64,000 nt of DNA. It comes from Sipunculus nudus (taxonomy: Eukaryota > Annelida > Sipuncula > Golfingiida > Sipunculidae). Below the pieces are notes generated by a model. The model saw nothing but the letters and a program-made list of their open reading frames with translations. It had not been told where the DNA came from and did not search any database. Within the stretch, counting starts at the first letter, position 1. Each line of letters starts with the position of its first letter. A program made the position numbers and the translations under genes. The stretch lies in assembly GCA_026874595.1 (NCBI GenBank), contig CM049319.1:67547917-67611916 (forward strand), written 5' to 3'. This document shows positions 1-10,992 of this stretch, piece after piece.

Positions 1-41
1 CTATTAGAATATAAAGGGACACTGGTTCAGGCCAAACGCTT

Positions 42-480
42 ATGTTAGATGATACTTTGCCAGTTTCTCATATTTCCTTTACTGGTGCACATGCACTTGT
101 AAATGGTGTGTTTTCAGACAAGCACACTTCAGTTCCGCTTCACAGTATACATTTAAAGTCAGATTTAATTTCCTGGAATATTACTTTGGGCATAAGAACT
201 ACTTTACTCTTTAAGGGAATTCAGTTGCTACTATGCAATGATGTTGCAGGTGACAAAGTACAGCCTGTACCAATAGTGACAGAAAAGCTGTCACTTGATT
301 AGGACACTGATCCTAAAAATCAGGAAATTCCTGGTTTGTATCCTTCATGTGCTGTAACTAGATTTATGGCAAAGAAAAACACACATGAGGATAATGGTCC
401 AGATAATAACACTCTGGGAGTCACTAATGACTCGTCTAACGACTCGCACGTACAGGATATAGCATTTTAAATGTCAGAAG
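42..480 (+). pseudogene. Retroelement protease C-terminal part and linker
   Basis: The stretch has the motif LLCNDVAGDKV, resembling the LLGNDLAGxKV motif found after the aspartic-protease fold in gypsy-like Pol. It is followed, after a stop near 300, by SCAVTRFMAKK, a linker motif common in the same Pol proteins. The catalytic D-S/T-G of the protease is not visible and presumably lies upstream of the window. This piece fixes the order as protease before integrase. Confidence 0.55.
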
Positions 481-499
481 GACACCGGATATTTCCAGT

Positions 500-1470
500 T
501 TGTTTTCCAGGGCAGTTTCTAAAGATGAACTGTCACAGGATCCAGTTTGTTTGCACGTTAAACATGGAGAGCTTATGCGTAAATGGCGACCGCCAGATGT
601 ATGCGCTGATGATGAGTGGACCATCAAACAACCAATAGTAATGCCCAAAAGCTTTCGCAATGAAATTCTAAGCATGGCACATGAGGTTCCTTTGTCTGGC
701 CATTTAGGTATAAATAAAATTTATCAGAAAGTTAGTACACACTTATATTGGCCTAACCTCAGGACTGATGTTGTACAATATTGTAAATCATGCCACACAT
801 GCCAGATGGTAGGCAAGCCCAATCAGAATTCTCCTAAAGCCCCACTTAGACCTATTCCTGCATTCGAGGAACCATTAAGTAGGATTATTGTTGATTGTGT
901 TGGACCACTGCGCAAAATAAAATCTGGACATGAATACTTGCTGAAAATTATGTGCAAATCTACCAGGTTCCATGAGGCAATACCATTGCGCAAAATTAAT
1001 GCCAAAACTGTTGTCAAAGCTCTGACCAAGTTTTTTTTACAACTTTTGAATTACCAAAATTCGTCCAGTCTGACCAAGGGTCTAATTTTATGTCTGGCTT
1101 ATTCCAACAAGTTATGCTTGATCTAGGTATAAAACAGTGCAGCACTTCTCCATACCACCCTGAAAGTCACTGCGCCCTCGAGCATTTTCACTAAACTTTA
1201 AAAACATGATTAGGACCTATTGCTATGACACACAGGAAGACTGGGATGAAGGAATCTACCTATTGCTGTTTGCTGTCAGAGAATCATTTCAAGAGTCCTT
1301 GGGTTTCAGTCCCTTTGAACTAGTTTTTGGACACTCAGCTGTCGCGGTCCATTGAAACTGCTTAAAGGAAACCTCTCGTGTGAAAATCTTGATTCTCTTA
1401 GTTTATTGCATTATGTCTTAGACTTTCGCACTTAACCACACAATGCATGTGAGATTGCAAAGTCTAATCT
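500..1470 (+). pseudogene. Retroelement integrase: H2C2 zinc finger and DDE core, frameshifted
   Basis: Counting from the ATG at 500, an H2C2 zinc finger is visible (His61, His68, Cys95, Cys98), followed by the typical LYWPNL segment. The catalytic core opens with IIVDCVGPL, holding the first Asp. A frame change near 1030-1045, at a run of eight T, shifts the rest. In the new frame SDQGSNF (second Asp) and ALEHFH (the Glu) are seen, so all three catalytic positions remain, but in two frames. A TAA follows directly after the Glu motif near 1189. Later text (GFSPFELVFGH) is the usual end of a gypsy integrase core. Confidence 0.75.
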
Positions 1471-1494
1471 AAAAATATCTAATCTAAAATTAAA

Positions 1495-1815
1495 ATGTAT
1501 GACAAGCACATAGTTAGTAGAACGTTTGAGCCTGGTGAAAAGGTCCTTGCTTTACTTCCAATCCCTGGCAGACCTCTGCAAGCTAGGTATTTTGGTCCTT
1601 ACATTGTTGACAAGAAAGTCAGTGATTTAAATTACATACTGTTGACACCAGATAGGCGTAAGAAGAAACAACTGTGCCATGTTAACATATTGAAACCATA
1701 TCATGACAGAAATAGGACATCAGATGCTGTACATAATGTTACTGCTGTAAATTGTGTAAACATTGATCCTGACCCAGTTAAAGTAGATATTGATTGTTAT
1801 GGTGATGTAGACATT
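1495..1815 (+). pseudogene. Retroelement integrase C-terminal (GPY/F-type) domain
   Basis: The segment contains FEPGEKVLALLP, then ARYFGPYIVDKKVSD, then CHVNILKPYHDR. This succession (small SH3-like strand, GPY/F motif, VN-L-K-Y ending) is characteristic of Ty3/gypsy and retroviral integrase C-termini. RT sequence starts directly after it, with no chromodomain visible between. Confidence 0.7.
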
Positions 1816-1817
1816 CA

Positions 1818-2800
1818 GTGTGGAACAATACCACTAAAAAAAACTCAGAAGTGCTTAACAACCTGGATGCCAAACTGTCACACCTTACCGCACAACAACA
1901 ACAAGACCTCAAGAACCTCCTGGGGAATTATGAACATATGTTTATTGACATTCCAACGCGAACTAACATATTGTGCCATGACGTCGATGTCGGCGAGGCA
2001 AGCGCAGTCAAGCAGCATCCTTATAGACTGAATCCAGAAAAGCAAAAATATCTACAGGATAGGATTCAATATTTGCTGGACAATGATTTTATTGAACCTA
2101 GTAACAGTAACTGGAGTTCAACATGTATTCTTGTGCGAAAACCTGGTGAAAGTTACCGTATGTGCACAGATTACCGAAAACTGAACTCTGTCACCAAGAC
2201 TGACACGTTCCCGATTCCGAGGATCGATGATTGTATTGATAGAGTCGGTAGCTTCAGATATATTTTACTTGCTAAAAGGCTTCTGGCAAGTTCCGCTGAC
2301 AGCACGAGCAACAGAAGTGTCCGCATTTGTGACGCCGCAAGGACTATACCAGTATAAAGTTATGCCGTTTGGCATGAAGAACTCGCCAGCCACGTTCAAG
2401 CGCCTCATCCATCTGGTTGTCAAGGACATTCAGGGCTGCGACGCTTCTATTGATGACCTTATCGTGTAAAGCAGCATCTAGGAGAAACATCTGCAAGTTC
2501 TTGAAGACCTCTTCGGAAGACTCAGTGAAGCACGTCTAACCATCAACTTAGTAAAATCGGAGTTTAGTCATGCACAAGTAACATTTTTGGGTCATATTGG
2601 GCAGGGTCAAGTAAAACCTCTTGATGCTAAAATAAGTGCTCTTCTGCATACCCTAGATCAGAAAACAAAAAAGCAAATAATGCGTTTTCTTTGTATGGTT
2701 GGATATTACAGGAAGTTTTGTCCAATTTTATCTACTGTAGCTGAACCTTTGATTAACTTGTTGAAGAAGAAACAAAAGTTTGTATAGAATGTTCAGTGTG
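1818..2800 (+). pseudogene. Retroelement reverse transcriptase, broken
   Basis: Motifs in order: QHPYRLNPEK, DNDFIEPSNSNWSS, CTDYRKLNSVTKTDTFPIP, LLKGFWQVPLT, FGMKNSPATF, SIDDLIV, and VKPLDAK of the connection region. These are Ty3/gypsy RT blocks 1-7. The block-3 Asp (normally F-D-L-L-K-G) reads Tyr, and the YxDD box reads SIDD, so the active site is damaged as well as the frame. Frames change near 2240, at the palm. The codon after SIDDLIV is TAA where a tyrosine codon is usual. Confidence 0.8.
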
Positions 2801-3224
2801 AAAATGCATTTCAGAATTTGAAAACAGTTCTGAAAAGCTTACCAGTTTTGGTAGCTCCAGACTTTTTTGTACCTATTAAGTAAGCTGTAGATGCTAGTGA
2901 TACTGCTGCTGGAGCTGTGTTGTTATAAGATGGCAATGATGACATAGATCATCCAATTAGTTATTTTTCAAGATAATTTAATGCAAACCAGAAAAAAAAC
3001 TCCACTATTGAAAAGAATGTTTAGCTTTGATTTTGGCATTGCAATATTTTGAAGTTTATGTTACTTCATCAGTCAAGCCTATCATTGTCTATCATTGTCA
3101 CAACCCCCTCACGTTCATGAACAACCTGAAGTGTAAAAAACAAAGATTATTGAGATGGAGTTTGTTTTTACAGGATTACAATCTTGAAATCAGACACATT
3201 AAAGAGAAACAATGTACTTTCTGA
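2801..3224 (+). pseudogene. Retroelement RNase H remnant
   Basis: After a stop near 2786 the frames hold fragments typical of gypsy RNase H: VDASDTAAGAVLL near 2889-2925 (the first catalytic Asp), a degenerate HPISYFS near 2950, LALQYFEVYV from about 3033, and LLRWSLFLQDYNLEIRHIKEKQ near 3147-3212, which is the usual LxRWxLxLQxYxxxIxHxxG ending. Several stops interrupt it. No integrase follows, which confirms the unusual domain order. Confidence 0.7.
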
Positions 3225-3366
3225 TTGTTAATTGAGATGTTTATGAAATGTTGTTAACGAGATGTTTATGTAATGTTTTAAATAATATGATATTGAGATG
3301 TTGTAAAAATTTAGTGATTGTGATCGCAAAAAGAAAGTTTCTTTAGAAAACTTTCTTTTTTCTTAC

Positions 3367-4240
3367 AGGAGAGGGAGGGTATTAGATGTCTCTTTTAGTG
3401 TATGCGTAGTGTGTTTGTTCAGCGCTAGCGTCGTCTGTTGCTATGACGGCATAGCCCGGCCAACGCGTGGGGTCTCACGTGTAAACAGCGGCCATGTAAC
3501 TCGGGGCTTTAATATTATCTCCTGGCCGAGCCGGGTTGGCCCACGTGTGAACCTTGATAAGTAAAAACACAGCGATGTTGTTCTAGATGCTTCCTGTAAC
3601 GCGTGTGTACTGTGTATCATGTTAGGTTCTATGGATTGTTCAAGAAATGGAAAGTTATCGGCTTGAGGTAAAAGTTATAAATAAAGGGCTATGTTTTCAA
3701 GCCAAACAGAGAGGAGAGAAATATTACAGCGGACACAGAAGCGTGTAAGTCAGTTGTGGACCTTTTCCAATCAGTGCAGGAATTATAGATTTTCTTCTAA
3801 ATTTGGGACGGATCTTATATGGTCTTCAGTTTGCTTTGGAATGATAACAAGAGCTTCACTTTGGGATTACAACGGATTGATTCTTTGAATGAACTAGACT
3901 GTTATTCTCTGAGAAGATTTATGTTAACTATTCATCTGGGTTGTACGTTATAAAGGACTTGTTGTCGCTGTGACAGTGGTGGTATCCAGGTAGTGTACAC
4001 TTTATAATATACTTGTATTGATTTACTGTTGTACTGTTGTTATACTGTATAATTGTACTGATTCAGTGTATTGTAATGCTAATGATTTTTTTCATCTCCA
4101 TTACAAAATTTATGTTCTTCACGACTACGTGATCTGTTGATATTAGGTTCCGTAACATCATTTTTCTATATAGACTATAATTATTAGTGGTTGCAATTAG
4201 CAATTATTGTGTGTTTTGTGCATTTGAGCTTTTACTAGGG
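3367..4240 (+). repeat. Polypurine tract and putative 3' LTR
   Basis: A polypurine run (AGGAGAGGGAGGG) ends at about 3379 and is followed by TATTAGATGTCTC, a plausible LTR start near 3380-3388. An AATAAA at 3680-3685 could be the LTR polyadenylation signal. No matching 5' LTR is in the window, so the ends cannot be fixed. 3225-3366 holds only AT-rich spacer. Confidence 0.4.
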
Positions 4241-4259
4241 TAAAGAGTTCAAGTCTGAA

Positions 4260-5023
4260 AGATTGTATACCATCAGAGAAGTAAGGAGACACTCGTCATG
4301 TGCACTTACATCGTCAGATCATGCAAAGTTTGATTTAAGTCAGAAATGTCGTGAACACAATATTTTAACAGCCGTAATAGGAACCAAACTGTTCATCGAA
4401 AATCAATGCTGACCTCTTACAAGGATCCTCTGCAGTTTTTGCAGTTTAATGAATTATGATACATCAAGGAGTTACCCGTAAGAGGTAGACTGGCACAGTC
4501 GATCTAGTTGTTAGGACGTAATTCCTCCCACTGGCTCTCGTGTCAGAACAGGTACTGCCTCCTCGTGGCAAATTACAAACTAATTTTCTGCGCTCTGACC
4601 GACTCATTCATATTCATGTATTTATAAGAGCTGGCACGTCTATCGGCGCATGAAATCGCGTTTTATTTTCAAAATGTCAATAGCAAACATTAATACTACA
4701 GCCAGAACTACGTAAGAAGTAGACAAACTCTTTTTGTTTATAATATTACAACACAGATATCGGTTGTGTCCATAGTCCAGTCCTATAGCTACTTCCAGTT
4801 AGGGAGAAATTCCGTTCAGGTTTCAATTTGGACCAAGATAGAGCGCAGTAAAATTAGGTGTGGACCCGGATAAAATATTTTTTTTACACGGGGAGATTTA
4901 TACTATAGTGGTGTACCAGTTAATCGATTATACCGATAATTGGTCATTTTCTTTCATAATCGATTAAATGTCACCTATTCAATCAAACGATTATGTATGC
5001 ACATGCAAAAGTGGTCATATATT

Positions 5024-5055
<32 letters not shown>

Positions 5056-5417
5056 CCCTGTCCGAGGAAGACGTGATACAAAGCAGGGAACAGCATTATA
5101 ACTTAACCTTGTGCAGCCGTTTACCGTTAAGTGTGATGTGCAAGTTACTGTATTTACTCCATCAATAAGTAAGGTATAACTCTATACAGCATATGTCATG
5201 GTAATATAGATACAACAATCGTTTAATAATCGATCACCGGTCATTCTTATCTTTCAATCATCGAACTGATTTTACAATGTCACTACAATTAACTTTCCCT
5301 GATTACTTTAAAAGTAAAAGATTTGAGGTTTTTTTCATTCGTCTTTTCAACATATTATGGGAGTAGCAATGTACTTCAGGTTGTATAGAAGGTACATTAT
5401 AATCAATAATTGATCAA
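4260..5417. other. Non-coding, duplicated
   Basis: No gene seen. The stretch is shared with 36900-37965 in copy B and includes a (TA)n run at about 5030-5056 that copy B lacks. A repeated CGATTA/TAATCG motif (near 4920-4970 and 5220-5240) can form hairpins. Confidence 0.5.
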
Positions 5418-5600
5418 CTAAATCTCACCACTGGTATATACTCTACTGCGTGATATTCTTGTTGTCTTGACAACACCATGTGAGCTCGTCCTAAAGTTAG
5501 CAAAAAAGTCCCAGTAGTTCAAATGATTGATATTATCCAGGCGGGATAACAGGGCAAAGCTTTCTAAATTTCCAGACCGTTCTCCTAACTCACCAGAGGA
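5418..5600 (-). CDS. Cytoplasmic-tail exon of membrane protein, copy A (last coding exon)
   Basis: A phase-0 exon begins after the acceptor TTGCCGTCAG and runs 60 codons to a TAG at 5418. The reading starts SSGELGERSGNLESFA and ends SRVYTSGEI. It matches the phase-0 end of the upstream membrane exon (6550-6700), so it would form the cytoplasmic tail. The tail is rich in Ser, Asn and Arg, with no known domain recognised. The copy B equivalent (37966-38163) keeps the frame despite many substitutions, which supports coding use. A pseudogenised tail is possible, since several substitutions are radical (W to S, Y to C). Confidence 0.45.
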   Translation of the reverse strand, partial: SSGELGERSGNLESFALLSRLDNINHLNYWDFFANFRTSSHGVVKTTRISRSRVYTSGEI

Positions 5601-6549
5601 CTGACGGCAACCCTTTAATATTAACATTTATTTATTTTAGAAACATAACATTTACAGTTGTTTCGAATCATCTCGAAAAAACAGTATGCAATTGTGTAGT
5701 CTGTACATGAGAACTCCCTCATACGACAGAATTAACAAAATGTTGATTTTCAGCCTCAAATATGTTAAGCTTTGAGGCTAAAAATTAATTATAATCATAA
5801 TCATTATCTTCTAATTTATAATCAGATCAATAAATAAAAGATAAATCGAGTACGTCTTATTATTGACACAACCCAGACACAATACTTTATATACACTTTA
5901 TCCATATACATTAGTAACAAATACCTCATAATACCTGAAAGATCAAGTAAACCTTGTGCTGTTGAATAGATTAGTGCTACATTGGATAGGATCATATATA
6001 AAAGACAAATGAGTAAATATAAAAATAAACATAATTTATACTTAATCAGAGGACACTTCAAGAGTATTTTGCAAAGTTAATAATCATGATAAAAGTATAC
6101 CACGGTGTACTAATAATTACTTTGGGCCATGCCAGGGCATAGTTAACTTGTCAATTGCCAATGGTCCCCCTATATTCGTTTAGGAATTCATGCAGTTATA
6201 TTAACCACTGTTCTATAACGTCCTGTTTGCTTGGTATCATCATCAGAGGAACTGGGACAGTGTCAAGAATATTCGACCAGTGACAGCTAGGTATCGCTGG
6301 TTTGGCAATGTTTGAAAATATTCCGTTAGAATTGTTTGGGGTTGGATTATTCTTGGCGTTCTGTCATCTTACCTGAAGGCGAAACCATGCAAGCAGGGGT
6401 TGAGTTGACGGATTTTTAGCAACGAATGTAGCGTGAACACTGTGCATGACGTGTGCTATTTGTCTTGCAGTCCGTGTACATGTTTTATTACACCAACCGC
6501 TGTAGTCTCTTCTGTCCCTGGCACCCCCTGCATAGACCATCATTCACAC

Positions 6550-6700
6550 CTGTGTCATTTCGTTATCCGACCTCTGCGAATTATTGTTTTCTTTCATCTT
6601 CTTTCTTCCTTTCATGAGACGTATACTTATCAGTACCACAGTTCCAATAATGAGAACCACCACAACAAATCCTGTCATACTTCCCACAAACAGGCACCAC
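6550..6700 (-). CDS. Transmembrane exon of membrane protein, copy A
   Basis: The exon has one split base plus exactly 50 codons. It encodes a single membrane span (LFVGSMTGFVVVVLIIGTVV), then basic stop-transfer residues (RLMKGRKKMK), then NNNSQRSDNEMTQ. The 5' junction is the second of two close acceptors (ACTACAG at 6701-6707); using it gives phase 2, exactly what exon 7522-7609 needs. The 3' junction is CAG/GTGTGA, phase 0. If that donor is not spliced, the frame gains one Val and stops, leaving a C-terminal M-T-Q-V. Type I topology is inferred. The ligand or function is not recognised. Confidence 0.6.
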
Positions 6701-7521
6701 CTGTAGTCTGTTAAAATGAAGCTTTCTTGTTCATAGGTGTTCTTGTTACGTAAAAAATGTGGATTAACAGGGAATATATTCACACTTTTATTTTTTCTTT
6801 TCCAGTCAGGCATCGCTTCTGACACAAAAAAAAATTAGGAAGATATAACATTTACAAAGTTGAAGGAACAAATGACGTGTGATTCTGCGAATCCTTCAGG
6901 CACAGTTGTTTACAGCCACCAAACACGGACTCACGGTGACACCCCGCAACCCCCAGTGGGGCTGTCATCGGAAACTTGAAACAAACCTAGCCTTCATTGA
7001 CCTGGAATCCCCTCCACCAATGTTCACTCAGCCCAGTAATACAGAATCAGTGACATCATTACCTGGTGACAAAGTAACACTATGATCTAAACTGGATTGA
7101 AAACAATGCCAGATCATGTGAAGGTCCTAAGCTAAATGTACAATGACTAGCTAAAAATTATGCAAATATGATTAATATAACTAGCCAATCACAGCCTTAG
7201 TTCATTTTCTAGTAAGAGACTCTCTTTTAGTTAGCCTGTCGTGGCGGCTAAGGGTGCAGGAATACCTGGTTCCTAAAAAATATATATATATATATATATA
7301 TATCAGGGCAAAAAATCTTGTGGTCACGAATCTAGCTACTAATATTTTAACATCTGTTAAGCGATCCGTCTAAAACTATAAAAAAATAATAATGTTTCAT
7401 ATGCCACATGGCATACTGTCTAGAGCCAACAAAACCAGTTTAGGACTCTGTGAGCTTTAGTGAAGACTGGATGCAGTTCTGAACACTGGCGTGGCTGCCA
7501 TAAGTGCATGACGATCCTTAC

Positions 7522-7609
7522 CCGGATACCAGTATGTCAGACTCGGCCCGTGAGAACGCTCGTTGGCAGTAATAATACAATGTGGAGTTAATATTATGTT
7601 TGATGAAGC
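7522..7609 (-). CDS. Ectodomain exon of membrane protein, copy A
   Basis: This 88-base exon enters in phase 1 after ACATTTATCAG and leaves in phase 2 at GG/GTAAGG, a strong donor conserved in copy B. It encodes FIKHNINSTLYYYCQRAFSR and then AESDILVSG. It contains an N-S-T glycosylation sequon and one Cys, and joins directly to the membrane exon. Copy B (39846-39933) has the same length, frame and both junctions. The acceptor's pyrimidine tract is weak, so the 5' edge is less certain than the 3' edge. Confidence 0.45.
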
Positions 7610-9021
7610 CTGATAAATGTGACGTTTCTCCCGTGTTTTTCGTTATATCGATCCGTAAATCTCTTAGTTTGTTTGTGTACAAAATAATATATTCATACAC
7701 ACACATATGTATGGGTAACTTTGATAACTGGTTGCACTTATTTATTTTTCTTTTTTTTCTTTGTTTCATATTTTTGCACTTTCAGTTATGGTAGTTAGGG
7801 AGGTGACTAGTTGGATAGTATAACGATACTTGAGTACTATAGTCCACTTGTTTAAAAAAGTACTCAAGCCTGAAATTACAACCCGAGTACTTGTATACCC
7901 GTAGGAAATAGTATTTATACAAAAGGTTAATTACAATAAATGTTAAAAACTTTTCCATATTTGTAATTGTTTTAGGAAAATAAAGCGTTTTTTACCATTT
8001 ATCGTCGACTGCGTCGATTTCGGGGAATCTGAGATAATAGAAAAGTACTAAAAGTGTTTATATGTATCCGCAAATATCGTATCCCAAAAAGACGTACGTC
8101 TACGCTCTATATAAAGTGCGCAGTCCGCAAAACTGTTTTCATAAGTACGTTTTTTTTGCGTGCCTCTTTTGACGCAAAACGGATGAATCGCTCAAAAATC
8201 CGTTTCGATGCGGTCCGTTTTGCGGATATTCATGCGAAGAATGTTAAAATGTACACGTTGAAAAAGTTAATCTTAAAAAGAGATTTTTTTGCGTACGAGA
8301 TTTACAGATACATTGAAACACAGCTTCAGATGTATTATTGGACTAGTTACTTATATCCACAATGATTAAAATGAATGTAGTTTATACGCATATATCATTC
8401 ATCATTCCATAATAATGAGCACCCATTCACTATGATCATTGTTTTGGTGAGTAAATCAGCTTTTACGATTACTTTTCTTTAATCTTGAAATAATAGTGAA
8501 CAATATGTTCGGATATCATATTTCGTCGAATTTTAAGAGGCTAGAGGGTTCAGAAAAGGGCTTAAAAGGGTAAAGTATAATCTCAAACTGTACTTGTAGA
8601 AGATTTGTATGATACCTGCTCTGGAATCTCGGGCAAATGCTGGTAATGTCGTTTGTTCTATACCCGTAGACAAAGTCTAACCTTAAATGAAAAAAAGGAT
8701 ATAAAAAAAAATAACTAATGCAAGTCGTGGCTCAACTTATCCTTTAAAGCATATTGAGACGATAATAGACCATTTTGGAATCCCAGGATTCACAATTGTA
8801 CTTAATATAAAGAGTAACAATAAAACAGTGCAGTGAAAGCTGTTTAATAAGACCACCTACGTGTGGGACTGGTTTAACGTATAGCCGTAATTTATAGTCT
8901 TATTACTAATATTAGACAGGTCATTTATAACCAATGTGAATGCTTATGGTTCACTAAGGGTGGTTTTAAAGACATAACTTCTCATCAGTCAGGTTCAACT
9001 CTTATATATATATACACTAAC

Positions 9022-9164
9022 CATTTTGACAGATTGTGCTGTATTTGGTTTTATATGATAACACACGGAGGTTCACCGCCAGCTCCTTCCTTTGGCTCTC
9101 CGTACAGTTCATTTGATTTAAATAAAGACAGTTTCGAAGGACTTGCCCCAGTGTATCCAGGCTC
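9022..9164 (-). CDS. Cysteine-containing ectodomain exon of membrane protein, copy A
   Basis: This 143-base exon lies between the acceptor ATATGTTTTACAG and the donor G/GTTAGT. It enters in phase 2 and leaves in phase 1, fitting the next exon at 7522-7609. The 47 codons read SLDTLGQVLRNCLYLNQMNC, then TESQRKELAV, ending with a third Cys (ICQN). The N-C-T is a glycosylation sequon. Only about four bases differ from copy B over the whole exon, giving N/D, S/T and I/L exchanges and one silent change. A helical Cys-rich extracellular fold is a guess; no family is recognised. Confidence 0.55.
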
Positions 9165-10661
9165 CTGTAAAACATATTTAAAAAAATGTGGTCAGGATAT
9201 ATAGGATATATTCAATGTGGCCTAGCGTGTAGTAGTGTACATTCTGGAGTTTACATACCGCACGTAAGAATATCGAGATGCGCGCGCACACACACATTCG
9301 TGTATTGTTAATGGTTTGACTTCATATTTACAAACAAGAAGTTACCTCACGTCCAAAAAAAATAAATAGATAAATAAAATGTTTTCTTTATACGCTTGTT
9401 ATGTTGTATCATTTTATCATGATGAAATTTATGTAATAACAATAATAATAATAATAATAACAATAATACTAATATTATTACATATAATGATATGAATATA
9501 TAAACAAAATTATAAATAGATTAAATGTTATATATATTATATGTTATATATATTATATGTTATATATTATATATTTAATACATACAGTAGTTCAGTATAT
9601 GCAAGTACTGTGGTTAGTTTTATATTTGTGTTGCTGAAATTTCGACAGGGCTTTCAGAAGCTCGGGGTAAGCGTCAAATTGTGGGGAAGATATGACATAG
9701 TATATTCCCCTGTTGAAAAAGTGGGAGACGGGACATGATAGAGAATAAGAAAACGGCCCAGGGCAATACAAAACTGAAGAAATTACAGAACAAAACACAC
9801 AAATGGAATCAGGATAAAAAATATAAACAATATTACAATAATTGTTGTTACACCACGAAGTTTCATAGCACTCATGATGTAATCATATTCATCATATCAT
9901 CATATGAATAATTACAATCAAGATATCAGCGATATAACGGTTTATAATGGGGAACAAGAGTAATTTAATAACATATGCATGGCTATATAGGACATATTCA
10001 TGCCAATTTATCATCTCTGATCAGTACACAAAGCATAAGTAATGTAACCATATTATAAATTATAATATACTGGATGATCCAGGATCGAATTCGTGAAAGA
10101 GTCCAGTGGTACAGTGCCAGTTTGTGTGTTAGAGGGTTGTTGAACAAATGAGATTTTTGGTTCACTGTAAATTCGATACGACTTTACATATTATAGCGCT
10201 CTTCTCACTTAGGAACATTTTATTTAAAGTTCATTTTCCTATCAAACAGAAGCGTATATTTAATGTCCACAATAAATAGAAAATTTTTTTATTGCTCACG
10301 CAAAATCCTGTAGTCATACAGAGTATCTGCAAAACTATAAATATGCATACCCTTGTTCAGTATTATGTTGTACTGACAGCATCATTTGGTTGGGAAAAAA
10401 TGACTCCTTAGACTAATCGTTCAAGAGGTGTCATCTTCTCTTAAGTGCAATACATCGATTTTTAAATGTCAATTTCATTTTAATTGCAGAAGACTTGTAA
10501 AGAAAAGCAAATTTCCATAACGCAGATTAATTATAACATGCTAAAGGGTGCATAGAACATAAAACTAATAAAAGTATTTGATACTGAGTGATAAATGAAA
10601 AGTGCTTGACCATAATATAGTTAGAGATATTTAACTGCAGTATCATGAGAAACAGACCTAC

Positions 10662-10695
10662 CTTGTACGAACAGTGCAAACGTGAGATAAATCAT
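10662..10695 (-). CDS. First coding exon with signal peptide, membrane protein copy A
   Basis: An ATG at 10695 opens MIYLTFALFVQ followed by a phase-1 donor G/GTAGGT. The hydrophobic run suits the start of a signal peptide. Copy B has MIFATFALSIQ with the donor G/GTAAGT at the same place. A TATA-like box lies about 140 bases upstream. The exon that should follow (phase 1 in, phase 2 out) could not be identified with confidence. Confidence 0.45.
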
Positions 10696-10836
10696 GTTTA
10701 TAAATATCCGCAATCGTTGTGAATCTGATGTTTTAACTGGCTGTAATGGATTACGTAAACACTCAACGACAAAACCTTAAATTATCGCTTGTTTGTTCTC
10801 GTTTATCAGAGCGTTGAATATCTGCGCTGTCGGCTC

Positions 10837-10846
10837 CTTTTAATAC
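10837..10846 (-). promoter_or_regulatory. TATA-like box, copy A gene
   Basis: On the minus strand the block reads TATTAAAAGG, aligned with TATAAAAAGAG in copy B. It lies about 140 bases before the ATG. An ETS-like CGGAAGTG lies about 15 bases further upstream in copy A only. Confidence 0.35.
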
Positions 10847-10992
10847 TAACCACACTTCCGTTTAACCTCTGAGGTCACGTTGTGAGATGCGCTTTTTCGT
10901 TTATTGATGATGAGGCATGTACACCAACGTGGGGCACAGATCTAGCTTTATATTGTAGGATATTAGTCATGATTTTTTTTCAAGTGACTTGT

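Larger units (their letters stand above)
1..4240 (+). mobile_element. Decayed Gmr1-like Ty3/gypsy LTR retrotransposon, 3' part
   Basis: Reading 5' to 3' on the plus strand there is a retropepsin tail, an integrase (zinc finger, DDE core, GPY/F-type C-terminus), a reverse transcriptase, an RNase H remnant, a polypurine tract and LTR-like DNA. The protein sequences are Ty3/gypsy-like, but integrase lies before RT. That order is normal for Ty1/copia and is the hallmark of Gmr1-type gypsy elements. Reading frames change at least six times and in-frame stops are present, so the copy is dead. Gag and the 5' LTR lie outside the window. The right border is set only by where the segmental duplication begins (about 4250), so it is approximate. 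Confidence 0.8.

Noticed and set aside
4490-4600. Possible tRNA or SINE in the conserved block shared with 37110-37210
   Set aside because: No A and B box pair or cloverleaf could be made; conserved simply as part of the duplication.
6990-7085. Ig-domain-like text on the plus strand (PPPMFTQPSNTESVTSLPGD)
   Set aside because: It looks like the start of an Ig domain, but the frame stops at once, no Cys or Trp follows, and copy B has indels and stops in the same place. At best a decayed fragment.
8054-8365. 103-codon plus-strand frame in copy A
   Set aside because: Most of it is missing from the aligned part of copy B, and composition and context give no coding support.
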